Shown piece after piece: positions 16,503-25,172 of a DNA stretch of 64,000 bases. Source of the DNA: CBDBCU01 sp965243185 (lineage in GTDB: Bacteria > Chloroflexota > Dehalococcoidia > Lucifugimonadales > UBA3495); assembly GCA_965243185.1 (NCBI GenBank), contig OZ251531.1, forward strand, positions 1,984,001 through 2,048,000, written 5' to 3'. The notes beneath the pieces are model-generated. The model searched no databases. It was not told where the DNA came from and worked only from the letters and a program-made list of their open reading frames with translations. Position numbers and translations under genes: made by a program. Positions within the stretch are counted from its first letter, which is position 1; every line of letters starts with the position of its first letter.

Positions 16503-17915
16503 TTACAGGTGGAAAACTACCATTTTCAGCTCGGTCATCTCCTCGATGGCGTAGCCGGGGCCTTCCTTGCCCATACCGCTGTCTTTGAGGCCGCCGTAGG
16601 GCATCAGGTCAGCGCGCCATTGGGGATGGGAGTTGATGTGCAGGTTGCCAGAGTGAACTTCCTGAGCAAAGCGCATCGCCCAATCGACATTTTGGGTAAA
16701 GATGCCGGCGGCCAAGCCGAAACGGGTATCGTTAGCCATGGCGATGGCTTCGTCAATGTCGCTGAAGGCGCTGACGCCGACGGCCGGGCCGAACAGTTCC
16801 TCGCGGGAGAGGCGCATATCGGCTTGAACATCGGCAACGACGGTAGGGGCGTGGATGGTGCCTTCCTGGTCGCCGCCGGCAACGACCCGCGCGCCTTGCC
16901 CGACGGCTTCGTCAATCCACTGGCGGACCCGGGCGGCGTCGGATTCGCGAATCATCGGCCCCATTTTGATGGATTCGTCAAGGGGATTGCCGGTGGCAAA
17001 GGCTTCGGTGGGGGCTTTCAAGGCGTCGAGGAAATCGGCGTAAATGCTGCGGTCCGCCAATACCCGCTGGGTGGAGATGCAGACCTGGCCGGCGTTGGCA
17101 AAGCCGCTGGCGACGGTAGCGGCCGCTACCTTTTCAATGTCGGCATCGGACATCACAATGAGGGGGCTGTTGGAGCCGAGTTCCATAGTGACTTTTTTGA
17201 TGCCGGCGGCGCGGCAGATGCGGTCGCCGACTTCCATACTGCCGGTGAAGGTGATTTTGCGGACGCGGGGGTCGCTGGTAATGGCGTCGCCGATTTCGGC
17301 GCCGGAGCCGGTAACGCACTGGATGGCTTCCGGGGGCAAGCCCGCTTCGAGGAGGATTTCGGTCAGTTTCAAGCCGGACAAGGGGGTATCGCCGGCCGGT
17401 TTAAGGACGACGGCGTTGCCGGCGGCCAGGGCCGGGCCGACTTTGTGGCAGACGAGGTTGAGGGGGAAGTTAAAGGGGGCAATGGCGGCCACTACGCCGA
17501 CCGGGACGCGAATGGTAAAGCCGAATTGGGTAGTGTTGCCGGGGGCGGCGTCGAGCGGCACCGTTTCGCCGTGGAGCCGCTTGGCTTCCTCGGAGGATAG
17601 GGTGATGGTCTGGACGGCGCGCAGGACTTCGCCGCGGCCCTCGGCGATAACCTTCCCCTCCTCCATAGTGATGGTGCGGCCGAGTTCCTCGACCCGTTCT
17701 GCCATAATATCGGCGGTGCGGCGGAGAATGGCGTAACGCTCGTAGGCGGGGAGTTTGGCCATTACGGCGGCGCCGCGGGCGGCGCTGGCAATGGCGGCGT
17801 CGACATCGGCGGCGGTGGCGCGGGGGACGGTGTCGATGACGGAACCGTCGAAGGGGTTATAGACGGGAATGGTGGCGGCCCGGTCAATCCATTGGCCGTT
17901 GATATACATTTGCAT
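16503..17915 (-). CDS. NAD(P)-dependent aldehyde dehydrogenase
   Basis: The 470-residue enzyme shows the family motifs: PFNFPLNLVCHK with the cofactor cleft, FTGSMEVGDRI, the MELGSNSP glutamate segment, and the nucleophile in NAGQVCISTQRV. It oxidises aldehydes to acids; the overall pattern is closest to glyceraldehyde-3-phosphate or lactaldehyde-type ALDHs, but the substrate is unknown. The start at 17915 (MQMYINGQW) has AAGGAG about 11 bases upstream; a GTG three codons earlier is too close to that site. It is followed by repeat-rich DNA. Confidence 0.92.
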   Translation of the reverse strand: MQMYINGQWIDRAATIPVYNPFDGSVIDTVPRATAADVDAAIASAARGAAVMAKLPAYERYAILRRTADIMAERVEELGRTITMEEGKVIAEGRGEVLRAVQTITLSSEEAKRLHGETVPLDAAPGNTTQFGFTIRVPVGVVAAIAPFNFPLNLVCHKVGPALAAGNAVVLKPAGDTPLSGLKLTEILLEAGLPPEAIQCVTGSGAEIGDAITSDPRVRKITFTGSMEVGDRICRAAGIKKVTMELGSNSPLIVMSDADIEKVAAATVASGFANAGQVCISTQRVLADRSIYADFLDALKAPTEAFATGNPLDESIKMGPMIRESDAARVRQWIDEAVGQGARVVAGGDQEGTIHAPTVVADVQADMRLSREELFGPAVGVSAFSDIDEAIAMANDTRFGLAAGIFTQNVDWAMRFAQEVHSGNLHINSHPQWRADLMPYGGLKDSGMGKEGPGYAIEEMTELKMVVFHL

Positions 17916-18058
17916 AACACACACTGCTCCTTAGATTAAGGGTTGGGGATATATTAGCACAGTTGCGGGAAGTATGGGGGAATGGCGGCGGCATTGGCCG
18001 GGTCGGGGTAGCGGCAACGGCGGCGGCAAAGGATGGTTCAGGGGTTGAGGTTTGCGGG

Positions 18059-19013
18059 TCAGGACGGGCGCCGGGGCGGCGGGATGCGCCAGTAGTCGAG
18101 GCAGTCCGGGTCGCCGGCCCGTACATATACTCCGGGAAGGTTCTCCGGATGCCAGCCCAGGGTGTCAAGAAGCATCTGGGCGTTATAGACGCCTTTGCCG
18201 GAGTCGGGATTGCCTTGTTTATCCCGCAGAAAGAAGTCGGTGCAGCACCATTTGTGCGGCCGGCCGCTGCCGTACTCGGCCATGCGGCATTCGATGCATT
18301 CGCCAAAGAAGTCCCAACGTTCCGGGTCAGCGTACAGCTCGACGCCAAAGCGGCAGTCGGCTTTGGACCAGACTTCGTCGCTCTGGTCGGGCAGGCTCAT
18401 CTCGAAGTGGACGTTCAGCCAGTCCTGGGGGATGCCATGGCGGGGGTCGGCGACGATGACGATAGGGTCAGTAGGGTAGCTGCCGGGAGGCAGCGGGGCC
18501 GCCCGGCCCATGGCCCGGGTCGCGCAGGGGTCGTCGCAAAGCAGCATGGGGCCGGCGGGGCTGTTCATGATCGAGCTGTGGGCGATGTCGGTCAGCTCCT
18601 GATGGCACTGGCCGCAGCGGCCCTGCTGAACGTTCCAAGCCTGCTCTTTCATCTCCCGGATCAGGTAGTCCCGGTAGTCGATGTCCCAGACCAGGGGCGG
18701 GGGGGGGGGGGGGGGCGGCCGGCCGGTCCGGGTCGTGGAGTTCCGGATCCGGCGCGTAGCCGGCCTTCTGGACGCAGGCGGGGCAGATTGGCTTATGGCA
18801 GAGGCCGCAGAAGGCGGTGGGCTGGCTGGAGTCGATTTGCTGGCCGCAGGTGCTGCAGGGGTCGTGGATCGGCTTGGGGTTGAAAACCCGCAGGATGGCC
18901 GAGTGGTGCACCAGCTCCGGAGTGGCGCTGGTGAAGTTGTGGCAGGTGGTGCGTTCGCTGGGAAAGATAACCGCGGGTTCCGGCGGCGGCAGGAGGCTGT
19001 TGAGGGTGGTCAT
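18059..19013 (-). pseudogene. Cysteine-rich (zinc-ribbon-like) gene interrupted at a C17 homopolymer
   Basis: The first half (from 19013) reads MTTLNSLLPPPEPAV and contains CSTCGQ and CGLCHKPICPAC, then runs into prolines encoded by a homopolymer at 18699-18715 (17 G on plus). Downstream, the other frame is clearly coding, with PLVWDIDYRDYLIREM, CGQCHQE and several more Cys pairs, ending IPPPRRPS at 18059. Sixteen bases in the run would join the frames into one protein of about 317 residues. The break may be slippage-based phase variation, a real loss, or an assembly error. No function is recognised. Confidence 0.6.
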
Positions 19014-19135
19014 GGGAGAGGCGGTTCCCTCCGGGTTAGATTTGGCGGAGATTAATCTGCTGAGACGCCGAAGGGCGGCGGGGGGCGGCCGGCTTATTTT
19101 AGGGAATTATATACCAGTTCCATACTACCAGTCCG

Positions 19136-19402
19136 CTAGGTTTCAAAGAAGGGGGAAAGCCTATCGCCGATGTAATAAACACCGCCGCCGCCGATGCGCT
19201 CGCCCCAAGTCAAGCCTTCCGGGCGACGCTCGAATATCCGCAGGCTGGCGGTCAAATCGTCCGGGGCTACTTCGTAGTCGCCGCTGAAAATGTCGATGAC
19301 GACGATTTGGCCGAAGTGGTCGGTTTCCAGTTGTTCCTGCAATTCGAGGTAGCGGGCGTGGCCGCGGGCTTCGATTTCGGCGGAGGTGATAGTTTCGTGC
19401 AT
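19136..19402 (-). CDS. Conserved hypothetical protein, about 88 aa
   Basis: The 88-residue protein has the layout IEARGHARYLELQEQLETDHFGQIVVIDIFSGDYEVAPDDLTAS, a pattern seen in small hypothetical proteins often found near toxin-antitoxin or plasmid genes. Function is unknown. It stands alone between a broken gene and another hypothetical on the same strand. The start is ATG, with a weak ribosome-binding site. Confidence 0.7.
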   Translation of the reverse strand: MHETITSAEIEARGHARYLELQEQLETDHFGQIVVIDIFSGDYEVAPDDLTASLRIFERRPEGLTWGERIGGGGVYYIGDRLSPFFET

Positions 19403-19513
19403 TGGATTGCCCCCTGGTTTGGCGGATGGTTTTAGTATAGGGGATGGAGAGATGGGGATGATAGGGAATGCGGGCGGGAAAATCGGGGATTTCTACAGCT
19501 ATTGACGGCGTCG

Positions 19514-20311
19514 CTAGTCCCCCAGGGCAGTTTTGCGCCCCAAGTCAGTAACGGCGTAGTAGCCGGCGCGGCCGGGGACGCGTTCGAGCCAGCGGAATTT
19601 GCTGCGGGCGGAGTTGCGGAGGGTTTGGGTGAAGTTGTGGGCTTGGGGCCAGCCGGCCAGGTTGAACAAGTGGCCCAAGCCCTGGGCGTCAACGCCGCTC
19701 ATTCCCAAGTAGCGGCTGGCGCCCTCGGCGGCGACCACTACCCGGCGCATATCGCCCAAGGGGTTGGCTTCCCGGCAGAAGTCTATGAAGGCTTGTTCCG
19801 AGGGGGCGAACATTCCCGGGCGGGGCGCGGTGGCGCCGTTGGCAATTAAAGCGGCGGTAGGGGTGATGGTGGCAGTGGCGGCGTCAAGGTCAGCGTCATC
19901 GTACTCGGGCCAATCGTCATCGTACTCCGGGTCAAGTTCGGTGTCCAAGTCAGCGGTACTAACCGCCGATTCGGTGGAAACTGTCGGCCACGGCGACGGG
20001 GCAACTTCCTTTTCCGGGGTATCAGTTTCCGGGGCGGCAGTTTCCCAACTGCGGACGGGTGCGGCAGCCGGCGGCGGGGCAGCCGGGGCCGGCGTTTCCG
20101 ATATAGAGGCAACGGGCGGGGCTATTGGGGCCGGCGTTTCTGCTTCCGGGGTAACGGATGGCGCGCCGGCGTTGACGGCGGGCGGGGGGCCGGTCAAGTT
20201 GCGAGTGATGTCGAGCAGGACCACATCGAGGATTTTGTCGATGAGGGCCGCATCGGCGGTTTCGAGGTTGATTTGGGCGTTGTTGGGGAGGGTTATGGAG
20301 ATTTTCAGCAT
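19514..20311 (-). CDS. Hypothetical protein with Pro/Ala-rich centre and C-terminal folded domain
   Basis: The 265-residue protein starts MLKISITLPNNAQINLETADAALIDKILDVVL, a compact strand-helix unit. A disordered Pro/Ala/Glu/Asp-rich middle (residues about 45-155) follows, then a C-terminal domain (about 170-265) containing SGVDAQGLGHLFNLAGWPQAHNFTQTLRNSARSKFRWLERVPGRAGYYAVTDLG. The last region looks like a winged-helix-type fold. I recognise no family. Confidence 0.7.
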   Translation of the reverse strand: MLKISITLPNNAQINLETADAALIDKILDVVLLDITRNLTGPPPAVNAGAPSVTPEAETPAPIAPPVASISETPAPAAPPPAAAPVRSWETAAPETDTPEKEVAPSPWPTVSTESAVSTADLDTELDPEYDDDWPEYDDADLDAATATITPTAALIANGATAPRPGMFAPSEQAFIDFCREANPLGDMRRVVVAAEGASRYLGMSGVDAQGLGHLFNLAGWPQAHNFTQTLRNSARSKFRWLERVPGRAGYYAVTDLGRKTALGD

Positions 20312-20431
20312 ACGGATGCCAACCGCTTTGCCGGGGATGGTTGAGGGTGGGGGATATGGTAACTAATTAGCCGGGGGTTGGCAAGTTGGGACGGTTGGCG
20401 GAAACCGTCATTTCCCGCATTTCCGGCCGCC

Positions 20432-22345
20432 CTAGAGGGTTTGTTTGAGGCGGAGGGCGAGGGAGCGGGTGAGGCCGGGAACAGCTGCGATTTCATCTAC
20501 CGGGGCGTCTTTGATGCCCTGAATGGAGCCGAATTTGCGCAGCAGCATCCGCTTGCGCTTGGGGCCAATGCCGGTTACCAGGTCGATGGAGGAGCGGAGG
20601 CTGCTTTTGCTGCGGAGGTGGCGGTGGTAGGTGATGGCAAAGCGATGGGCTTCGTCGCGGATGCGCTGCACTAGGTACAAGCCTTGGGATTGGCGCGGCA
20701 GGGCGATGGGTTCGGAAGTGTGCGGCACGAAAAGCCATTCGTTTTCTTTGGCCAAGGCCGCCAAAGGCAGGTCGTCCAAGCCCAACTCGAGCAGCACTTC
20801 CAAGGCGGCGGAAAGATGGCCTTTGCCGCCGTCGATGATTACCAGGTCGGGGGGGATGCCCCAAGCCGCGCCGGAGCGGCCGCCTTGGCCGCCGTCAGTC
20901 GGGTTATCAGCGTTATCATCATCCGGCGGGGGCGGGCCGGCTAGTTGCTGCTCAGACCGGGCGTCAGCCAAACGCTTGAAACGGCGGCGGAGCATTTCCT
21001 GCATACTGGCGTAGTCGTCGACGCCGGCGACGGTTTTTATCTGAAAGCGGCGGTAGTGGGCCGGCTTGGGGCGGCCGTCCTGAAAGACCACCATACTGCC
21101 GACCAGATTAGTCCCCTGAACATGGGAAATATCGTAGCACTCCATCCGCAGCGGCAAGGCGGGCAGGCTCAATTCCTCTTGCAGTTCGCCCATCGCTTGC
21201 TGGATGACATCGGAGTTGTTGAGCCACTTGACGCGGTGCTGGGCCAAGCCCTGGACGGCATTCTCCGCTACTATGTCAAGCAATTTTTTGCGCTGGCCGC
21301 GCTGGGGGCAAATCAGCTGGAGGGCGCCGCCGCGGCGTTCCTTGAGCCAGTCGCGAATCAGTTCCCGGTCCTCCGGGGCGTGCTGGAGCAGGATGGTCGG
21401 CGGGATAACCAGAGCGGATTGATAGAACTGGCGGATGAAGTGGCTCATTACCAGTTCGGGGCCTTCGTCCTGGGTGCCTTCCATAAAGAAGTGGTCGCGG
21501 CCGATAAGTTTGCCGCGGCGGATGAAAAAGACTTCAACCCAAGTTTCGTTAGCGCCCTGAGCCATAGCGATGATGTCAGTATCGCCGCCGGGATTGGCTT
21601 CGACCTTGACCTGCTGCTCCTCAACGACCCGGTCGATGCCGCGGATCTGGTCGCGGAGGACGGCGGCGCGCTCGAACTGCATTTCGTCAGCGGCGGCGGA
21701 CATTTTGCGGCGCAGTTCGCGGGTAACGGCTTCGGTGTTGCCCTCCATAAAGAGCATAACCTGCCGGATGACTTGGGCGTAATCCTCCCGAGTTGCCAAG
21801 CCGGAGCAGGGGGCGACGCAGCGGTGGATGTAGTATTCCAGGCAGGGGCGCGGGTCTTTGCCGGTGATGGTTTTGGTGCAGGAACGGTAGGGAAAGAGTT
21901 TCTTAATCAAGTCCATCGTTTGGCGGACGCTGCTGGCGGTGGCAAAAGGGCCGAAGTAGCGGGCTCCGTCTTGGGCAACCTGGCGGGTGATATAAACCCG
22001 GGGAAAGTCCTCGGTAAGGTCGATTTTCAGGTAGGGATAGGTTTTGTCATCCTTGAGCCGGGCGTTGAAATGGGGCTTGTACCGCTTAATCAGGGTGTTT
22101 TCGAGGATGAGGGCTTCGGCTTCGGTGTCGGTAACGATGAACTCGAAGTCGGCGAGTTGGGATACCATGCGGCGGATTTTGGGCGGCTGGCCGGTGAGGG
22201 AGCCGAAGTAGGAGCGGAGACGGTTGCGGAGGATGTTGGCCTTGCCCACATACAGCACGGTATTTTGGGCGTCTTTCATAATATAGACGCCCGGCTTTTC
22301 CGGAGTAACCCGGAGGCGGTGTTCAAACAAATCCGGTTGGGGCAT
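20432..22345 (-). CDS. uvrC: Excinuclease ABC subunit C
   Basis: The 637-residue nuclease makes both incisions in nucleotide excision repair. It shows the N-terminal GIY-YIG domain (PGVYIMKDAQNTVLYVGKA), a UVR motif for UvrB contact, the RNase H-like 5' nuclease domain (CYDISHVQGTNLVGSMVVF) and C-terminal helix-hairpin-helix (TGIGPKRKRMLL). The start MPQPDLFEHRL at 22345 was chosen because upstream codons merely translate a palindromic repeat. It is preceded at about 80 bp by a small membrane protein gene. Confidence 0.96.
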   Translation of the reverse strand: MPQPDLFEHRLRVTPEKPGVYIMKDAQNTVLYVGKANILRNRLRSYFGSLTGQPPKIRRMVSQLADFEFIVTDTEAEALILENTLIKRYKPHFNARLKDDKTYPYLKIDLTEDFPRVYITRQVAQDGARYFGPFATASSVRQTMDLIKKLFPYRSCTKTITGKDPRPCLEYYIHRCVAPCSGLATREDYAQVIRQVMLFMEGNTEAVTRELRRKMSAAADEMQFERAAVLRDQIRGIDRVVEEQQVKVEANPGGDTDIIAMAQGANETWVEVFFIRRGKLIGRDHFFMEGTQDEGPELVMSHFIRQFYQSALVIPPTILLQHAPEDRELIRDWLKERRGGALQLICPQRGQRKKLLDIVAENAVQGLAQHRVKWLNNSDVIQQAMGELQEELSLPALPLRMECYDISHVQGTNLVGSMVVFQDGRPKPAHYRRFQIKTVAGVDDYASMQEMLRRRFKRLADARSEQQLAGPPPPDDDNADNPTDGGQGGRSGAAWGIPPDLVIIDGGKGHLSAALEVLLELGLDDLPLAALAKENEWLFVPHTSEPIALPRQSQGLYLVQRIRDEAHRFAITYHRHLRSKSSLRSSIDLVTGIGPKRKRMLLRKFGSIQGIKDAPVDEIAAVPGLTRSLALRLKQTL

Positions 22346-22388
22346 AGTTTCCTGCCGATGATATGCCATCATTTCCGGGAAGGTGGGA

Positions 22389-22417
22389 CTGGATTCCCGT
22401 TGGCAAGGGAAGGACGG
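22389..22417. repeat. Palindromic repeat, single copy
   Basis: CTGGATTCCCGTTGGCAAGGGAAGGACGG is a degenerate member of the dispersed palindromic repeat, located just upstream of uvrC. Confidence 0.65.
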
Positions 22418-22426
22418 TTGATGCAA

Positions 22427-22780
22427 TTAGAGGGCAAAGGACAAGCCAAGGAGTACGGCCAGCAGGATGCCGGCCAGAATTAGGATACGGCGCAGTTCGG
22501 AGCCGAGGTGGGTATAGGCGGCGGCCCGGTCGGTGCGCAACTGACCGGAACGGCGGGGCGCGCGGGCCGTAGCCGTAGCCATCCCGTCAGTGGTAGGGGA
22601 CGCCGCGGCCGCGGCCGGAACAGCGGCGGCCGCGCCATTAGCCGGGGCGGCCGTTTCTTGGGGAATATCGGACGGAGCGGCGACGGTGACGGTACCGCTT
22701 TCCTCGATTTTGCGGCTTTGGCGGCGCCGGCGGCCCAGTTGGGCTTGCCGCGACGCAATCCGACGACCTTTAGCGGGCAT
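22427..22780 (-). CDS. Small C-terminally anchored membrane protein
   Basis: The 117-residue protein starts with a basic stretch (MPAKGRRIASRQAQLGRRRRQSRK), has an Ala/Pro-rich low-complexity middle, and ends with one membrane helix (ILILAGILLAVLLGLSFAL). It has a good AGGAGGT site. The basic N-terminus with a C-terminal anchor suggests an inner-membrane tail-anchored protein, possibly RNA- or ribosome-binding; this is inference. It is on the same strand as uvrC and about 80 bp upstream. Confidence 0.75.
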   Translation of the reverse strand: MPAKGRRIASRQAQLGRRRRQSRKIEESGTVTVAAPSDIPQETAAPANGAAAAVPAAAAASPTTDGMATATARAPRRSGQLRTDRAAAYTHLGSELRRILILAGILLAVLLGLSFAL

Positions 22781-22944
22781 TGGGGCGACCTCCTGTTGAT
22801 ACGGGCTGTTGATTCAGCCGGTAAGGATTGAGGGGCATAAGATACACCGCTCAATCCCGTTATGGCAATTAAACCGGCATTCAGTATAACAGGAAATTGG
22901 GGATTTGGGATGATTTTCACCGGCAAGAAACGCAACCTCCCCCA

Positions 22945-22972
22945 CCGTCATTCCTACGAAAGTGGGAATCCA
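22945..22972. repeat. Palindromic repeat, single copy
   Basis: CCGTCATTCCTACGAAAGTGGGAATCCA belongs to the dispersed repeat family. It lies about 50 bp before the first structured element, as does the copy at 36426-36454 before the second. Confidence 0.8.
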
Positions 22973-23000
22973 CAACCCGCCAATCTTAAAATCAATCCGA

Positions 23001-23550
23001 AAATTCATCCCATTCACCCCTTGACAAACACCTAAACCATCCCCCATAATAAGAACCGTCAAGGTTGACCTGACCCCGGGACGCCGGGTTCTTTACGCTA
23101 AGCTTACCGTAAAACTTAATACCGCTCCACACAGCGCGCTGTGGGCCCCGGCCGGCCTAACCCGCCGCCGGACGCCTTTAACACTCCTCCCCCGGGGAAC
23201 GGCCTAAGGCCCCGTAAATCCCCACCCGGAGCAGCGGCCAACGGCAAATCCCAAAAGCCGTAACCAACCGCGCCTCCATCCCACAGGAGTCGGAGCAACC
23301 CAGGTTGACTGGAGAACGGTCAACCGCGGTCGCAACACCGGGCCAACCCGCCGGCATGGCAACCATACCAACCGGCGTTAGTAGCCACCCCAAAGTCGCG
23401 CGACCGTAATCGGCAGCCTGGCCGGGCAAAGCCGGAATTGGTAGCCAGAAGTCCAACCGGCGTTTGGCAACCCGCATGGTCAGACCTGCCAACCCTTCTC
23501 CCGACAAGGCGGAAACCGCGGCCGCGGTTTCCGCCAAAACCGGTATCCCC
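23001..23550 (+). ncRNA. Structured multicopy non-coding element, copy 1
   Basis: No credible ORF is present. A promoter (TTGACA 23021-23026, 18 bp, CATAAT 23045-23050) points into about 500 nt of hairpins. In order these are CCCGG/CCGGG, TTTACG/CGTAAA, palindrome CACAGCGCGCTGTG, ACGGC/GCCGT, GGTTGAC/GTCAACC, GCCGG...CCGGC with a CAACCATACCAA interior, and a 28-nt perfect palindrome at 23508-23535. The order recurs in two other copies. It ends 15 bp from the amt stop, so it is convergent with amt. The gap from 22781 to 23565 contains this element and one palindromic repeat. The RNA identity is unknown. Confidence 0.75.
23021..23050 (+). promoter_or_regulatory. Sigma-70-type promoter of element copy 1
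   Basis: TTGACA, an 18-bp spacer and CATAAT, matching in sequence and place to copies 2 and 3. Flanking AAAATTCATCCCATTCACCCC is also shared with copy 3. Confidence 0.75.
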
Positions 23551-23564
23551 AAACCGGCCGCCGG

Positions 23565-25016
23565 CTAGTCGTCCTCCAGTTCCTCCACATCCGGCATCAG
23601 CACGAACTCCGGGTAGGATTCCATCCCCAACTCGGCCGTATCCTGCCCCAACCGTTCGACCTGCGTGGACACCCGCGCGCCCAGGAACGGAATGACATCC
23701 GTCGCTTTCCAAGCCAGCCACGACACCGGCAGCACGAAAGCTCCGATGGCCAGTACGCCCACCAACTGCACCCAAAGCACGCCGCCGGTAGCCACGCCAA
23801 CGAAAGGCAGCAGTCCCACCGCCAAAGTTCCCCAAATGCCGGCGAACAAGTGAGCCGGCACCGCGCCGACCACATCATCCAGCTTCAGCTTTTCCAGCAA
23901 CTTCAGCCCGCCGGTACAAATGACGCCGCCAATCGCGCCAATCAGCACCGCCCAGGGATGTTCAACAAAGGTCGGCCCGGCGGTGATGGCGACCAAGCCG
24001 GCAATAGCACCATTCAGACCGGCGAACAGGTCGATACGGCCCAGCAGGGGGCGGGATACCGACAGGGCGGCGATAACCCCGGCGGCGGCGGCCAGGTTAG
24101 TGTTGACCAAAATGTGGGACATCTGCACCACATTCGCCACGCCGCCCAAAGCCAGCTCCGACCCGCCGTTAAACCCGAACCAGCCCAGCCAAAGGATGAA
24201 CACCCCCAAAGTCACCAGCAGCACATTGGAGGGCGGCGTCTGCCGCACCGTCCCGTCCCGGCGGAACTTGCCGAGACGCGGCCCGACGACCAGCATACCC
24301 GCCAATGCGGCCCAACCGCCGGTGCTGTGGACGATAGTTGAGCCGGCAAAGTCGCTGAAACCGATGCCGCTCAGCCAGCCGCCGCCCCAAGTCCACGCCC
24401 CGACAACGGGGTAAATAAAGGCGGTCAGGATGAGCGTAAAGAGAAAGAAACTCCACATCTTGACCCGTTCCGCCAAAGCCCCGGAAACGATGGACGCCGC
24501 CGTCGCTACGAACACCATCTGAAAGAACCAGTCGGACATCGTGGAGTAACTGGCCTTCGCGGCTACCTCGGCGGCGTTGTCGGCGCCGCCGACCAGAGCA
24601 ATCTCCTCTGCCGATGGCCCATAAGCCAGGTTCAGGGTGCCAATCAGCCCCAATAGCCGGTCGCCGTCCACCCCGACATACATCAGGTTGTAGCCGATAA
24701 AGAAAAACGCCAAGCCGGCAATGGAGTAAATGCCGATGTTTTTCAGGCAAATCATCGACGCGTTCTTGGTACGCACCGACCCGGACTCCAGCATCGTAAA
24801 GCCGGCGCACATCCACATCACCAGCGCCCCCCAAATCAGGAAGGAAAAGGTGTTCAGGACGAATTGGGTTTCCGGGTCAATGCCGGCCGCGTGCGCCGTC
24901 CCGGGCCAAGCCCAGAACAGGGCCACGGTCAGCAGGGTTACGACCGCCGCGCCCCAAAGCCGGCGGCGTCCGCCAATCAGGTTCCCCAAGTGGTTGAAAA
25001 TGGCTGCCAGGTTCAT
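23565..25016 (-). CDS. amt: Ammonium transporter (Amt family), copy 1
   Basis: The 483-residue membrane protein starts with a signal-like segment ending TAHAAG and has about eleven transmembrane helices. Amt signatures seen are FTMLESGSVRTKN, FQMVFVATAASIVSGALAER and STIVHSTGGWAALAGMLVVGPRLGKF. It conducts ammonium or methylammonium. A second Amt is at 56473-57840. No PII/GlnK gene sits next to either, although that is common. It converges with the structured element copy 1. Confidence 0.95.
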   Translation of the reverse strand: MNLAAIFNHLGNLIGGRRRLWGAAVVTLLTVALFWAWPGTAHAAGIDPETQFVLNTFSFLIWGALVMWMCAGFTMLESGSVRTKNASMICLKNIGIYSIAGLAFFFIGYNLMYVGVDGDRLLGLIGTLNLAYGPSAEEIALVGGADNAAEVAAKASYSTMSDWFFQMVFVATAASIVSGALAERVKMWSFFLFTLILTAFIYPVVGAWTWGGGWLSGIGFSDFAGSTIVHSTGGWAALAGMLVVGPRLGKFRRDGTVRQTPPSNVLLVTLGVFILWLGWFGFNGGSELALGGVANVVQMSHILVNTNLAAAAGVIAALSVSRPLLGRIDLFAGLNGAIAGLVAITAGPTFVEHPWAVLIGAIGGVICTGGLKLLEKLKLDDVVGAVPAHLFAGIWGTLAVGLLPFVGVATGGVLWVQLVGVLAIGAFVLPVSWLAWKATDVIPFLGARVSTQVERLGQDTAELGMESYPEFVLMPDVEELEDD

Positions 25017-25172
25017 TCTCCTTGTCCCCTTTGTAACAGTGGTTAAATTCGCCGCCAGATATTAGCACAAATCCGCCCCTTTGACTACACCCGGCGACTC
25101 CGGATTTCCGGATGCCGCCGGGAAGTATGCCCCCTTTGCCGGCGGGAACAGGCCAAGGATGGGAATTTGCGC

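Noticed and set aside
22346..22426. Longer N-terminus for UvrC starting at 22426
   Set aside because: The extra residues translate a palindromic repeat, and the family start is at 22345. The same reasoning removed the extension of the lipoprotein from 16317 to 16496.
23001..23550. Insertion sequence or group II intron identity for the three-copy element
   Set aside because: No transposase or reverse transcriptase ORF, no inverted termini and no recognised intron 5' end were found. HEARO/OMEGA RNA was considered; no IscB/IsrB gene is adjacent and I could not match its consensus from memory.
23320..23835. A 171-residue minus-strand ORF across element copy 1 and the amt 3' end
   Set aside because: It is Gly/Arg-rich, runs into amt in another frame, and is not conserved in copies 2 and 3.
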